This document shows positions 1 through 5,324 of a stretch of DNA of 5,497 nt, piece by piece. The DNA is taken from assembly GCA_031275915.1 (NCBI GenBank), contig JAISOC010000085.1:1-5497 (forward strand), written 5' to 3'. Source of the DNA: Holosporales bacterium (GTDB lineage: Bacteria; Pseudomonadota; Alphaproteobacteria; RUG11792). Position 1 is the first letter of the stretch; each line of letters starts with the position of its first letter. The translations under genes were made by a program, and so were the position numbers. The notes beneath the pieces are model-generated. The model was not told the origin of the DNA. It saw only the letters and a program-made list of their open reading frames with translations, and did no database searches.

Positions 1-113
1 GACTTAAGGAATTCAGGAGAATTTTTACTCGATATGACAAGCTGGATATTGTTTTTCTCAGTTTTGTATATTTTGGATTAAGCATCATTATGATAAAATA
101 GTGTCAACACTGC
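1..113 (+). mobile_element. Right end of an IS5-like insertion sequence
   Basis: The transposase stop (99-101) is followed at once by GTGTCAACACTGCC and then CTAG (114-117). In IS5-superfamily elements the terminal inverted repeat starts a few bases after the transposase stop, and the IS5 group inserts at YTAR tetramers, which CTAG fits. I therefore infer that the element ends near 113 and that CTAG is one copy of the target duplication. The left end, its inverted repeat and the second CTAG would lie upstream of the window, so the boundary is unproven and could be off by several bases. Confidence 0.4.
3..101 (+). pseudogene. C-terminal end of an IS5-superfamily-like transposase (5' side outside window)
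   Basis: The third reading frame is open from the window edge to a TAG at 99-101. It encodes about 32 residues, starting LKEFRRIFTRYDKLDIVF and ending FGLSIIMIK. The RRI-xTRYDKL block followed by a hydrophobic F-L-x-F-x-Y-F stretch is the usual last segment of IS5/IS1031-type DDE transposases, where it lies just before the right end of the element. The rest of the gene is left of the window, so I cannot tell whether it is intact or a remnant; 'pseudogene' here only means an incomplete gene. The transposase is likely read towards the protease gene. The family call rests on a short motif remembered from the family, not on a search. A competing frame (1-81) is open but has no recognisable motif. 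Confidence 0.6.
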
Positions 114-210
114 CTAGAACTTCTACATTTAGTTATTAATTCCCACCCTATGGAGTATATAAATGCCATGTTCTAGAGGCCCCCGTTTTGTCTCATATCT
201 TATACACCCA

Positions 211-225
211 TGAACAAGTTGTTCA
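211..225. promoter_or_regulatory. Candidate operator: 7-bp dyad TGAACAA-G-TTGTTCA
   Basis: This is a perfect inverted repeat with 7-bp arms around a single central G. It overlaps the proposed -35 element (222-227) of the protease promoter, which is the placement expected for a repressor site. No regulator can be assigned from sequence alone. A 7-bp dyad can also arise by chance in AT-rich DNA. Confidence 0.35.
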
Positions 226-250
226 CTACTATCAGCAAATTGTGTATAAT
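222..250 (+). promoter_or_regulatory. Sigma70-type promoter for the protease-uppS-cdsA operon
   Basis: A perfect -10 box TATAAT lies at 245-250. A -35-like TTCACT (4 of 6 matches to TTGACA) lies at 222-227, giving the ideal 17-bp spacer. Transcription would start near 257 and leave a leader of about 20-27 nt before the protease start. This is the only strong promoter seen ahead of the three plus-strand genes, so it probably serves all of them. Confidence 0.55.
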
Positions 251-254
251 GTTG

Positions 255-269
255 GCTGTAAAAAACAGC
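255..269 (+). other. Small hairpin in the 5' leader (GCTGT-AAAAA-ACAGC)
   Basis: A perfect 5-bp stem with an A-rich 5-nt loop sits between the -10 box and the start codon. If transcription starts near 257, the hairpin would form almost at the 5' end of the mRNA, where it could protect the end or affect ribosome access. The stem is short, so a functional role is uncertain. Confidence 0.25.
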
Positions 270-277
270 AATGGTAA

Positions 278-1813
278 TTGAGAATGTTTCCTTATTTATC
301 GAAGATTACCTGTATGATCGCCGTTATTGTTTTTAGTACGCAGTGTACTGCAGAGCCCCATAAAACATCACTTGAAGCCAAAAGTGTACAGAATAATAAA
401 AAAGAAATAGATCAAAAAGATCTATTCAATATGATTAGGAATGGGGTTGTAGCTATAAAGGTCAGGGGACACGTTATAATGGAAAGATCCTTTAACGATA
501 AAATGTGGACTGGCACTGGTTTTATAGTTGATTTAGAAAAAGGATTAATAATCACAAACTCTCATGTAGCCGGTGAAATGGCAGTTTGCACCTATGAGAT
601 TAAGTTCGGCAATGGAACAAAAACGGAAGCAAAATTAGAATACATAGACCCGTGCTATGATATGGCAGTCCTATCCGTTGATCCAAAGAATATACCAAAA
701 GGCAGTATAGCATTGGAGATGAGTGATGAAGATGCCTGTGTAAATACAACTGTTTATTCAATGGGAAATTCATACGGAAACGAATTTTCAACGTATCAGG
801 GGACGATTTTTGATATATACAGTATCCTATGGCTTAGAGTTTTTCCTGAGCAATCAATACAGTTTTCTGGGTTAACTGTTCCAGGGGCCAGCGGTTCTCC
901 TGTTTTTGGCTGTGATGGAAAAGTAATCGGTTTGTTATATGGAGGGAAGCTTGTATCTGGAGCTGCCTTACCCATAAAGTACGTTAAGCCAGTTATTGCT
1001 TCAATAAAAAAGGGAGAGTATTTCACAAGGTATTTTTATGGATTTATGCTAGATTACATGACTTTACAAGATGCAGTTGAGACGGGAGTTGTACCTGAAG
1101 AGTGGTCTCTTGAGTATGAAAAACAATTTCCAGATTCTAATAATAAAATTTTGTATGTTAGTAAAAAATTAACTGCTTTCTCCAAGGAGGGTGAAACTAC
1201 TTTCTCCCAGAGTAAAGAAGTAGAAGCTGGTGATGTGATAGTCTCAGTGGATGGAGTTCCAATAGGATGTAAATTGCAAAAATTCGACGATATTGTGCAA
1301 GCTGCTAAAGGGAACAGTCTTTCGATGAAAGTGTATAGACGAGGCAAAGAAAAGACGATAAAAATCAAAACTTATGAGTTGGCCGGATATAAAAATATGA
1401 AATTGCTATCCTTCGCTGGTTGTACCTTCTTTGAAACTAATGATGATGTTAAAGTAATTAAAGGAACAACGGAAAAGGCCGTCTATATAACAAACAGTGA
1501 ACCTGGATCACCATTTATGGAAGTTACATCTCCAAATGGAGAATCAATTGGACACGGATTGTTTAGAATAAACATGATAGATAATCAAAAAGTTTCGTCA
1601 TTGAAGGATGTTGTTGAAATATTACCCAACCTTATGAAAAAGAATGTGTTTACAATTAGATATACGAAAACTAGCGGGGACGGGGAAGAAACAAGTGTGA
1701 CAACTAAATACAGCCCAGAATTCGTTGAGGCAATGTTTTATTCATTTAATGAGCAAACAAGAACTTGGGAAGTGAGCAGTATAGACAATCCTTCACAAAT
1801 TCATAGGAAATAG
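278..1813 (+). CDS. Exported HtrA/Deg-family serine endoprotease with PDZ domains
   Basis: This is a trypsin-like S1C protease, expected to degrade or refold damaged envelope proteins in the periplasm. Residues 1-25 form a Sec signal peptide: Arg/Lys near the start, a hydrophobic core ITCMIAVIVF, and a likely cut after CTA. The catalytic triad is visible as His96 (TNSHV), Asp128 (YDMAVL) and Ser205 in GASGSP, followed by a strand VIGLLYGG. A PDZ domain lies at about 253-367, with the core EAGDVIVSVDGVPI at 316-329. A diverged second PDZ-like region spans about 390-465, with YITNSEPGSP at 403-412 followed by FRINMIDNQKV. Four Cys (104, 126, 154, 212) sit in the protease domain. The 511-residue length is similar to DegP/Deg proteins. 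The TTG at 278 and the ATG at 284 (two codons later) are both possible starts; no strong Shine-Dalgarno sequence decides between them. It lies 47 nt ahead of uppS, probably in one operon. The family is secure, but the exact orthologue (degP, degQ or another) is not, so no symbol is given. Confidence 0.88.
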   Translation: MRMFPYLSKITCMIAVIVFSTQCTAEPHKTSLEAKSVQNNKKEIDQKDLFNMIRNGVVAIKVRGHVIMERSFNDKMWTGTGFIVDLEKGLIITNSHVAGEMAVCTYEIKFGNGTKTEAKLEYIDPCYDMAVLSVDPKNIPKGSIALEMSDEDACVNTTVYSMGNSYGNEFSTYQGTIFDIYSILWLRVFPEQSIQFSGLTVPGASGSPVFGCDGKVIGLLYGGKLVSGAALPIKYVKPVIASIKKGEYFTRYFYGFMLDYMTLQDAVETGVVPEEWSLEYEKQFPDSNNKILYVSKKLTAFSKEGETTFSQSKEVEAGDVIVSVDGVPIGCKLQKFDDIVQAAKGNSLSMKVYRRGKEKTIKIKTYELAGYKNMKLLSFAGCTFFETNDDVKVIKGTTEKAVYITNSEPGSPFMEVTSPNGESIGHGLFRINMIDNQKVSSLKDVVEILPNLMKKNVFTIRYTKTSGDGEETSVTTKYSPEFVEAMFYSFNEQTRTWEVSSIDNPSQIHRK

Positions 1814-1846
1814 ATAAGTTTATGTAATCGTAATGAAGAAACTTCC

Positions 1847-1853
1847 AAGAGGA
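1847..1853 (+). promoter_or_regulatory. Ribosome binding site AAGAGGA of uppS
   Basis: This Shine-Dalgarno-like AAGAGGA ends 7 nt before the TTG at 1861 and 13 nt before the ATG at 1867. The spacing favours the TTG start. Confidence 0.5.
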
Positions 1854-1860
1854 AAAATAC

Positions 1861-2547
1861 TTGGGTATGAGTAATCTGAAACACATAGCTTTTATAATGG
1901 ACGGAAACTCATCATGGGCGTCCAGCAGAGGAGTCTCACAATTTGACGGATATTTATGCGGTATGAAAAACATTTCCAGAATAGTTTTTGCGTGCATAAA
2001 AAATGAAGTGAGGTATGTGACGTTTTATGCTTTTTCAACAGAAAATTGGAATCGACCAGAGCATTGGATAAATCGTTTTATGACTCTTTCTAAAAATTTT
2101 TTCAAAAATGATCCATCAATTGATCAGATGAAAAATGCGGGAGTTAGGTTAAATTTGATAGGAGATGCAACAATGTTGGACAATGATTTACAAGAAATTT
2201 TGTTTAAAGCTGTTGCTGATACCAAAGATAATGACAAGATGGATGTGTGCCTTGCTCTTAGTTATGGTGGACGTAATGAAATTATCAGAGCTCTTAGGAA
2301 AATTACAGCAAAAAAATTAGAAATTACAGAGAAAACAATAGAAGAACACTTGGACACGGCTGGGATTCCTGATCCTGACATGATAGTTAGAACCAGTGGC
2401 AAACAACGACTAAGCAATTTTCTGTTGTGGCAATCCTCATACAGCGAATTATATTTCACGCATGTTTTCTGGCCAGATTTTGATGAATTTGAATTACAAA
2501 AGGCAATAGATGATTTTTATATGAGGGAGAGAAAATATGGGGCCTAA
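1861..2547 (+). CDS. uppS: Undecaprenyl diphosphate synthase homologue with altered phosphate-binding residues
   Basis: This is a cis-prenyltransferase of the UppS/UPP synthetase family. Members add isopentenyl diphosphate units to farnesyl diphosphate to make the C55 lipid carrier for peptidoglycan and surface glycans, in the cytosol at the membrane. Visible motifs are HIAFIMDGN (8-16, catalytic Asp14), FYAFSTENWNRP (55-66), YGGRNEI, VRTSGKQRLSNFLLW (176-190) and ELYFTHVFWPDFDE (196-209). Arg177, Arg183, Ser185 and Glu196 match E. coli R194, R200, S202 and E213. Length (228) is near normal. What is odd is that GNGRWA has become GNSSWA (Ser17, Ser18), and E. coli R39 and H43 are replaced by Gln27 and Tyr31. 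These positions normally hold the allylic diphosphate, so activity or substrate may differ. The start is TTG at 1861 by RBS spacing, with ATG at 1867 as the alternative. The gene overlaps cdsA by 11 bp. Family membership is secure; full enzyme function is less so. Confidence 0.87.
   Translation: MGMSNLKHIAFIMDGNSSWASSRGVSQFDGYLCGMKNISRIVFACIKNEVRYVTFYAFSTENWNRPEHWINRFMTLSKNFFKNDPSIDQMKNAGVRLNLIGDATMLDNDLQEILFKAVADTKDNDKMDVCLALSYGGRNEIIRALRKITAKKLEITEKTIEEHLDTAGIPDPDMIVRTSGKQRLSNFLLWQSSYSELYFTHVFWPDFDEFELQKAIDDFYMRERKYGA
2524..2530 (+). promoter_or_regulatory. Ribosome binding site AGGGAGA of cdsA inside uppS
   Basis: This purine-rich AGGGAGA lies 6 nt before the cdsA ATG at 2537, within the last codons of uppS. 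It supports that start and translational coupling of the two genes. Confidence 0.6.
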
Positions 2548-3184
2548 AATCCTAAAGAGAATAGCTAGTAGCGCTGTATTGGGGCTGGTTATAATTTCCT
2601 GCATATCTCTTGGATATATATACATCTGTCTGATGTTATTGATTGCTATGATCCTGATGATGTGTGAATGGAACCAAATCAACATTAAACCATTAAGAAA
2701 ACCAGTCTTGTACACAGTTGGATATGTATATATTGCTATCCCCATGCTTTTTTGGATAGTTTTTTTGTATTTCAATCCTGAATATAAAACACATTTATTG
2801 CTCGTATTCATAATAGTTTGGTCTGTCGACGTTTTTGCATACTTTGGGGGGAAAATATTCAAAGGTCCTAAATTAGCTCCATTAATAAGTCCGAAAAAAA
2901 CATGGTCTGGAGCAATATCTGGAAGTTTTATGGCAATTGTTGTCTCAATAATTTGTATGTACTCGATACAATTTTCAGTCTCACTTTTGAACTTGTTATT
3001 GGTTATGATTCTGGCAATTGCCTCTATTATCGGAGATTTGATTGAATCGAAAGCAAAAAGAACGTTAAACGTGAAAGATTCTGGAAATATTATCCCTGGA
3101 CACGGAGGAATATGCGACAGACTAGACAGCTTTATGATGGCTACATACGCATATGCGACAATGGCATTATTCTTGCAAATATAA
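2537..3184 (+). CDS. cdsA: Phosphatidate cytidylyltransferase (CDP-diglyceride synthase)
   Basis: This inner-membrane enzyme converts phosphatidic acid and CTP to CDP-diacylglycerol, the precursor of phosphatidylethanolamine, phosphatidylglycerol and cardiolipin. The family signature is at the C-terminal end: ESKAKR (170-175), VKDSG (179-183), IIPGHGGICDRLD (185-197). Also visible are the upstream conserved VDVFAYFGGK (97-106) and SPKKTWSG (118-125), and the acidic residues Asp167 and Glu170 in GDLIES. Several hydrophobic segments (about 12-42, 57-79, 87-103, 127-148, 151-166 and 199-214) fit a polytopic membrane protein. At 215 residues it is shorter than E. coli CdsA (285), mainly at the N-terminus; short forms occur in intracellular alphaproteobacteria. 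A small departure is Ala173, where most members have a bulky hydrophobic residue before KR. The ATG start has a good RBS and overlaps the end of uppS by 11 bp, a common uppS-cdsA arrangement. Confidence 0.93.
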   Translation: MGPKILKRIASSAVLGLVIISCISLGYIYICLMLLIAMILMMCEWNQINIKPLRKPVLYTVGYVYIAIPMLFWIVFLYFNPEYKTHLLLVFIIVWSVDVFAYFGGKIFKGPKLAPLISPKKTWSGAISGSFMAIVVSIICMYSIQFSVSLLNLLLVMILAIASIIGDLIESKAKRTLNVKDSGNIIPGHGGICDRLDSFMMATYAYATMALFLQI

Positions 3185-3192
3185 GAAGGCCA

Positions 3193-4155
3193 CTAGGTCG
3201 GTTGGAGTTGATTGTCTTCGCAGTCAACAACTTTAACTCCATTTCTTTCAAAATATTTTTTAAATAAACCATCGATTAAATCTATATTTAAAGCCACTTG
3301 TCCGGACATTTCTTCACTTCTTGATGTAAAATAACTTTTTATTGCAGGACCTTCAACAGATGCCAAAACTTTTCTTATTCCTTGCAGGCCATAGTATACC
3401 TCCTGTTTCTCGCAAACACTTCCAATTCCAACCCCATCTGCAACCAATCTAGACACCATTTCTCGCGATGACGTGTATATAGTTGGCTGTAACTTGGGTA
3501 ATCCATATTTGCCAGAAATATGCCAATTAGATCCTCTGTAATCAAATTCACTATCCAAACCAGAGTAAGCGATTATTCTGTGATTTTGTATATTATCAAC
3601 AGTTGGCTCTCCGTATCTCGCTATGTATTCATCACTGGCAAACAGGTAATATTTGTATTCTATATGCCAGTGTCTTTTAAATTCAGAAAGTTCTTTTTCT
3701 CCGAGGCACCAAAATATAATAGAGGCATTTAATATCATAGAGCTTGTTATATATTCATCCGCCAATACGGTCAGCTTCAGTCCAGGTTGCCTCGTTTTGT
3801 TGTAGTCCTTTATGCAATTCAGAGCCCAAGTTGAAGCGCTATCTGATGGAAGCCCCAATGTCAATTCATTTTCGAAAGCGTATTTATCCGATTTTTGTAG
3901 ATCATTTTTGACTGCTTCCTCAAAAGTGCTGTTGCTCCTTTGTAGTATCGACACCAATTCCCAGAATTTTTCTGTTGGTTCAATAATTGCAGGATTAGTA
4001 TGAGATATCAGCTTCATACCCAGATCTTCCTCAAAATTGTGAATGATGTCGATGAGTTCTAAACGCGATATTAAAAAATAATCGTATACAAATTTTTCCC
4101 CATACTCACTAAAGTAAGCTAGTATTTTGGCCGCATTATACGTTGTGTTATACAT
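3193..4155 (-). CDS. LysR-type transcriptional regulator, diverged (second gene of tandem pair)
   Basis: This is a 320-residue LysR-like protein. The N-terminal 65 residues align to the winged helix-turn-helix by the LE-x2-LG-x2-LF equivalent FEEDLGMKLI (41-50) and the LT-x-AG equivalent IEPTEKF. However, the recognition-helix region is strongly diverged (FVYDYFLISRLELIDII), so classical DNA binding is not certain. The effector-binding domain is clearer: LFASDEYIARYGEP, then NWHIS, then SRLVADGVGIGSVC and IRKVLASVEGP, the usual order in the periplasmic-binding-like fold. The frame can be extended to a TTG at 4170, but the ATG at 4153-4155 has a GGAG 9 nt upstream and is preferred. It then overlaps the stop of the upstream LysR gene by 8 nt (ATGTATAA), suggesting coupling. 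The C-terminal half aligns block by block with that neighbour, so the two are paralogues. The target genes are unknown. It converges on cdsA with only 8 bp between the stop codons. Confidence 0.75.
   Translation of the reverse strand: MYNTTYNAAKILAYFSEYGEKFVYDYFLISRLELIDIIHNFEEDLGMKLISHTNPAIIEPTEKFWELVSILQRSNSTFEEAVKNDLQKSDKYAFENELTLGLPSDSASTWALNCIKDYNKTRQPGLKLTVLADEYITSSMILNASIIFWCLGEKELSEFKRHWHIEYKYYLFASDEYIARYGEPTVDNIQNHRIIAYSGLDSEFDYRGSNWHISGKYGLPKLQPTIYTSSREMVSRLVADGVGIGSVCEKQEVYYGLQGIRKVLASVEGPAIKSYFTSRSEEMSGQVALNIDLIDGLFKKYFERNGVKVVDCEDNQLQPT
3204..3240 (+). terminator. Possible terminator hairpin for the plus-strand operon, inside the convergent gene's 3' end
   Basis: GTTGATTG (3207-3214) pairs with CAGTCAAC (3221-3228) around a 6-nt TCTTCG loop, with one G-U pair that forms only in plus-strand RNA. 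An alternative outer pairing joins GGAGTT (3204-3209) and AACTCC (3235-3240). It starts 20 bp past the cdsA stop and is followed by T-rich but not continuous T sequence. It lies within the coding end of the opposing LysR gene. It is plausible but weak as a Rho-independent terminator. Confidence 0.3.
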
Positions 4156-5080
4156 AGTCGTTTTCTCCAATAATTTTCAGTTCAATCCCTGTCGCTTGTA
4201 ATTTATCGCGAACCGCCTTGTCTACAGCATTAATGTAATACATCAACTTATCCGGAATATTAACCCTTACTGCAAAATTTATCGTAACAACTGGACCAGA
4301 AATCTCAGGTAGAACTTTGCGTAAATGTTTACTGCGATAACAAAACGATGATCCTATTCCCAGGTCTGCATTTATTGCAGCAAACAAAGCAACTAAGTTA
4401 TTTACAATAATAGCAGGATTAATTTCTGGTAATTTCGATAAATACCAATTGCCTTTACTTTTACAAACGTCACGAAACGAATTACCGTACATGATTATGG
4501 AGTGATTTATCAAATCATCGACTGATCGTGGCATACCAACATCTCTTATGTAATTTTCACTGGCATATAATCCTTGTGTTACATTTGCGGACCATCTTAT
4601 TTGGAAAAAATCTTTATGAGTTAAGACAGGATCTCCGAAGATAGCATGATATTTTAAAGGATATTTGCTAACCACATCATCAGATGTGGATAAATCGATG
4701 CATACATTAGATAAATCAAAATTATGTGAAAGAGATGATAAACTATCTGCAAGAATTTCTTTGCCAATTAACGAGCACATGCTAATTTTTATTCTCGGTA
4801 CACCTTCCAGTGTATTCTCATAATTCCTTAAAACATCCAAGACACATTGCCGCAAATTTTCTAAAAATATTTTTGCATGTCCGTAATATATTCTTCCACT
4901 ATCAGTTAATGTGTCCTTAGACGGAGCCAGATTATCTGAAAACAAATCTACTGCAACAAAACTCTGCAGCTTTTCAATTGCCAAACAAACATCAATCTCA
5001 CTTCGACCAAGCATCTTAGAGGCGCGTTGTGAGCCACTTTCACATGTATTTACAAAAGCTTTAATTTCAAAAATATCCAT
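4148..5080 (-). CDS. LysR-type transcriptional regulator (first gene of tandem pair)
   Basis: This is a 310-residue LysR-type regulator. The N-terminal winged helix-turn-helix (about 1-62) shows GSQRASKMLGRSEIDVCLAIEKL, here at 15-37 with AS in place of the usual AA, then VDLFSD and LTDSG (58-62). A linker helix follows to about 90. The effector-binding domain carries LYASENYIRDVGMPRS, GNWYLS, a stretch equivalent to the usual VNN-x-AL segment (IVNNLVALFAA), NADLGIGSSFC and LRKVLPEISGP. The length is typical of the family (about 300). The HTH is closer to the consensus than in its neighbour, so this copy is the more likely DNA binder. The ATG at 5080 is the natural start, but no clear Shine-Dalgarno sequence precedes it (only ATTGGC). 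The nearest upstream ATG is out of frame. It is divergent from hemW across a 244-bp region with dyads that could be its own operator. Ligand and targets cannot be read from the sequence. Confidence 0.82.
   Translation of the reverse strand: MDIFEIKAFVNTCESGSQRASKMLGRSEIDVCLAIEKLQSFVAVDLFSDNLAPSKDTLTDSGRIYYGHAKIFLENLRQCVLDVLRNYENTLEGVPRIKISMCSLIGKEILADSLSSLSHNFDLSNVCIDLSTSDDVVSKYPLKYHAIFGDPVLTHKDFFQIRWSANVTQGLYASENYIRDVGMPRSVDDLINHSIIMYGNSFRDVCKSKGNWYLSKLPEINPAIIVNNLVALFAAINADLGIGSSFCYRSKHLRKVLPEISGPVVTINFAVRVNIPDKLMYYINAVDKAVRDKLQATGIELKIIGENDYV
4165..4168 (-). promoter_or_regulatory. Ribosome binding site GGAG deciding the ATG start of the downstream LysR gene
   Basis: On the minus strand the sequence reads TTGGAGAAAACGACTATG. 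The GGAG is 9 nt from the ATG at 4155 and lies within the last codons of the upstream LysR gene. The TTG at 4170 has no such site at a useful distance. Confidence 0.5.
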
Positions 5081-5102
5081 GCCAATACAAACATTGATTA
5101 AA

Positions 5103-5131
5103 ATTTTATGGAATTGTATTCTGATTTTTAA
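5103..5131 (-). promoter_or_regulatory. Possible promoter of the LysR pair
   Basis: Read on the minus strand, TTAAAA (5131-5126; 4 of 6 matches to TTGACA) and TAAAAT (5108-5103; 5 of 6 matches to TATAAT) are 17 bp apart. They lie 23 bp before the first LysR ATG. The whole stretch is AT-rich, so such matches are easy to find. A second candidate -10, TACAAT, lies slightly upstream. Confidence 0.3.
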
Positions 5132-5140
5132 TTTAAAAAC

Positions 5141-5167
5141 AGTTGAAATTAAATGAATTTTTCAACT
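5141..5167. promoter_or_regulatory. Inverted repeat AGTTGAAA-N11-TTTCAACT, candidate LysR operator
   Basis: Perfect 8-bp arms at 5141-5148 and 5160-5167 with an 11-nt AT-rich spacer lie just upstream of the proposed -35 of the LysR pair. LysR-type regulators commonly bind a dyad here and regulate their own transcription. The inner bases read A-N11-T, not the classical T-N11-A, so the match to a LysR box is by position and symmetry only. Confidence 0.4.
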
Positions 5168-5192
5168 AAAAACAACAAAATGGACAGTTGAC

Positions 5193-5224
5193 GAAACAAT
5201 ATCGCCGTTGCACGCCATTGTTTC
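5193..5224. promoter_or_regulatory. Inverted repeat GAAACAAT-N16-ATTGTTTC in the divergent intergenic region
   Basis: Perfect 8-bp arms (5193-5200 and 5217-5224) flank a 16-nt, locally GC-richer core. It lies about 54 bp from the first dyad, centre to centre (roughly five helical turns), between the LysR pair and hemW. It could be a second operator half or an RNA hairpin. No T-run follows, so it is not a convincing terminator. Confidence 0.35.
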
Positions 5225-5305
5225 CACTCAAATTTAAATTTAAAAGATCAGATATTAGGCTTATAGATTATGCCGCTGCAATTCGTGTTATTCTCTTTTG
5301 GTTCT

Positions 5306-5311
5306 TATAAT
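5306..5311 (+). promoter_or_regulatory. -10 box TATAAT immediately upstream of hemW
   Basis: A perfect TATAAT ends 13 nt before the hemW ATG. No good -35 is seen at the usual distance (TTCGTG or TCGTGT only). If used, transcription would begin only about 5-7 nt before the ATG, giving a leaderless or near-leaderless mRNA. Confidence 0.35.
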
Positions 5312-5324
5312 TTCTTTATTTTTC

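Noticed and set aside
1..81. Open frame 1 at the left edge, about 26 codons ending in a hydrophobic stretch
   Set aside because: It overlaps the frame with the clear TRYDKL transposase tail and has no recognisable motif of its own.
177..188. C-rich patch AGAGGCCCCCG upstream of the protease promoter
   Set aside because: It stands out in base composition but forms no stem, repeat or known motif that I can identify.
335..349. Possible lipoprotein signal (STQC) at the protease N-terminus
   Set aside because: The residue before Cys23 is Gln, not Gly, Ala or Ser, so it does not fit the lipobox; cleavage by signal peptidase I after CTA is more likely.
600..1368. Several minus-strand open frames under the protease gene
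   Set aside because: They lie antisense to a gene with a full catalytic triad and PDZ core, and their translations show no family motifs.
2494..2862. Minus-strand 122-codon open frame across the uppS-cdsA junction
   Set aside because: It is antisense to two well-supported genes, and its translation is low-complexity and hydrophobic, as expected from the complement of membrane-protein codons.
4911..5156. Plus-strand 81-codon open frame over the start of the first LysR gene
   Set aside because: It is antisense to the HTH-coding region and has no RBS or motif.
5230..5244. Palindromic AAATTTAAATTTAAA run
   Set aside because: Simple A/T-run symmetry is common in AT-rich spacers and gives no specific evidence of a site.
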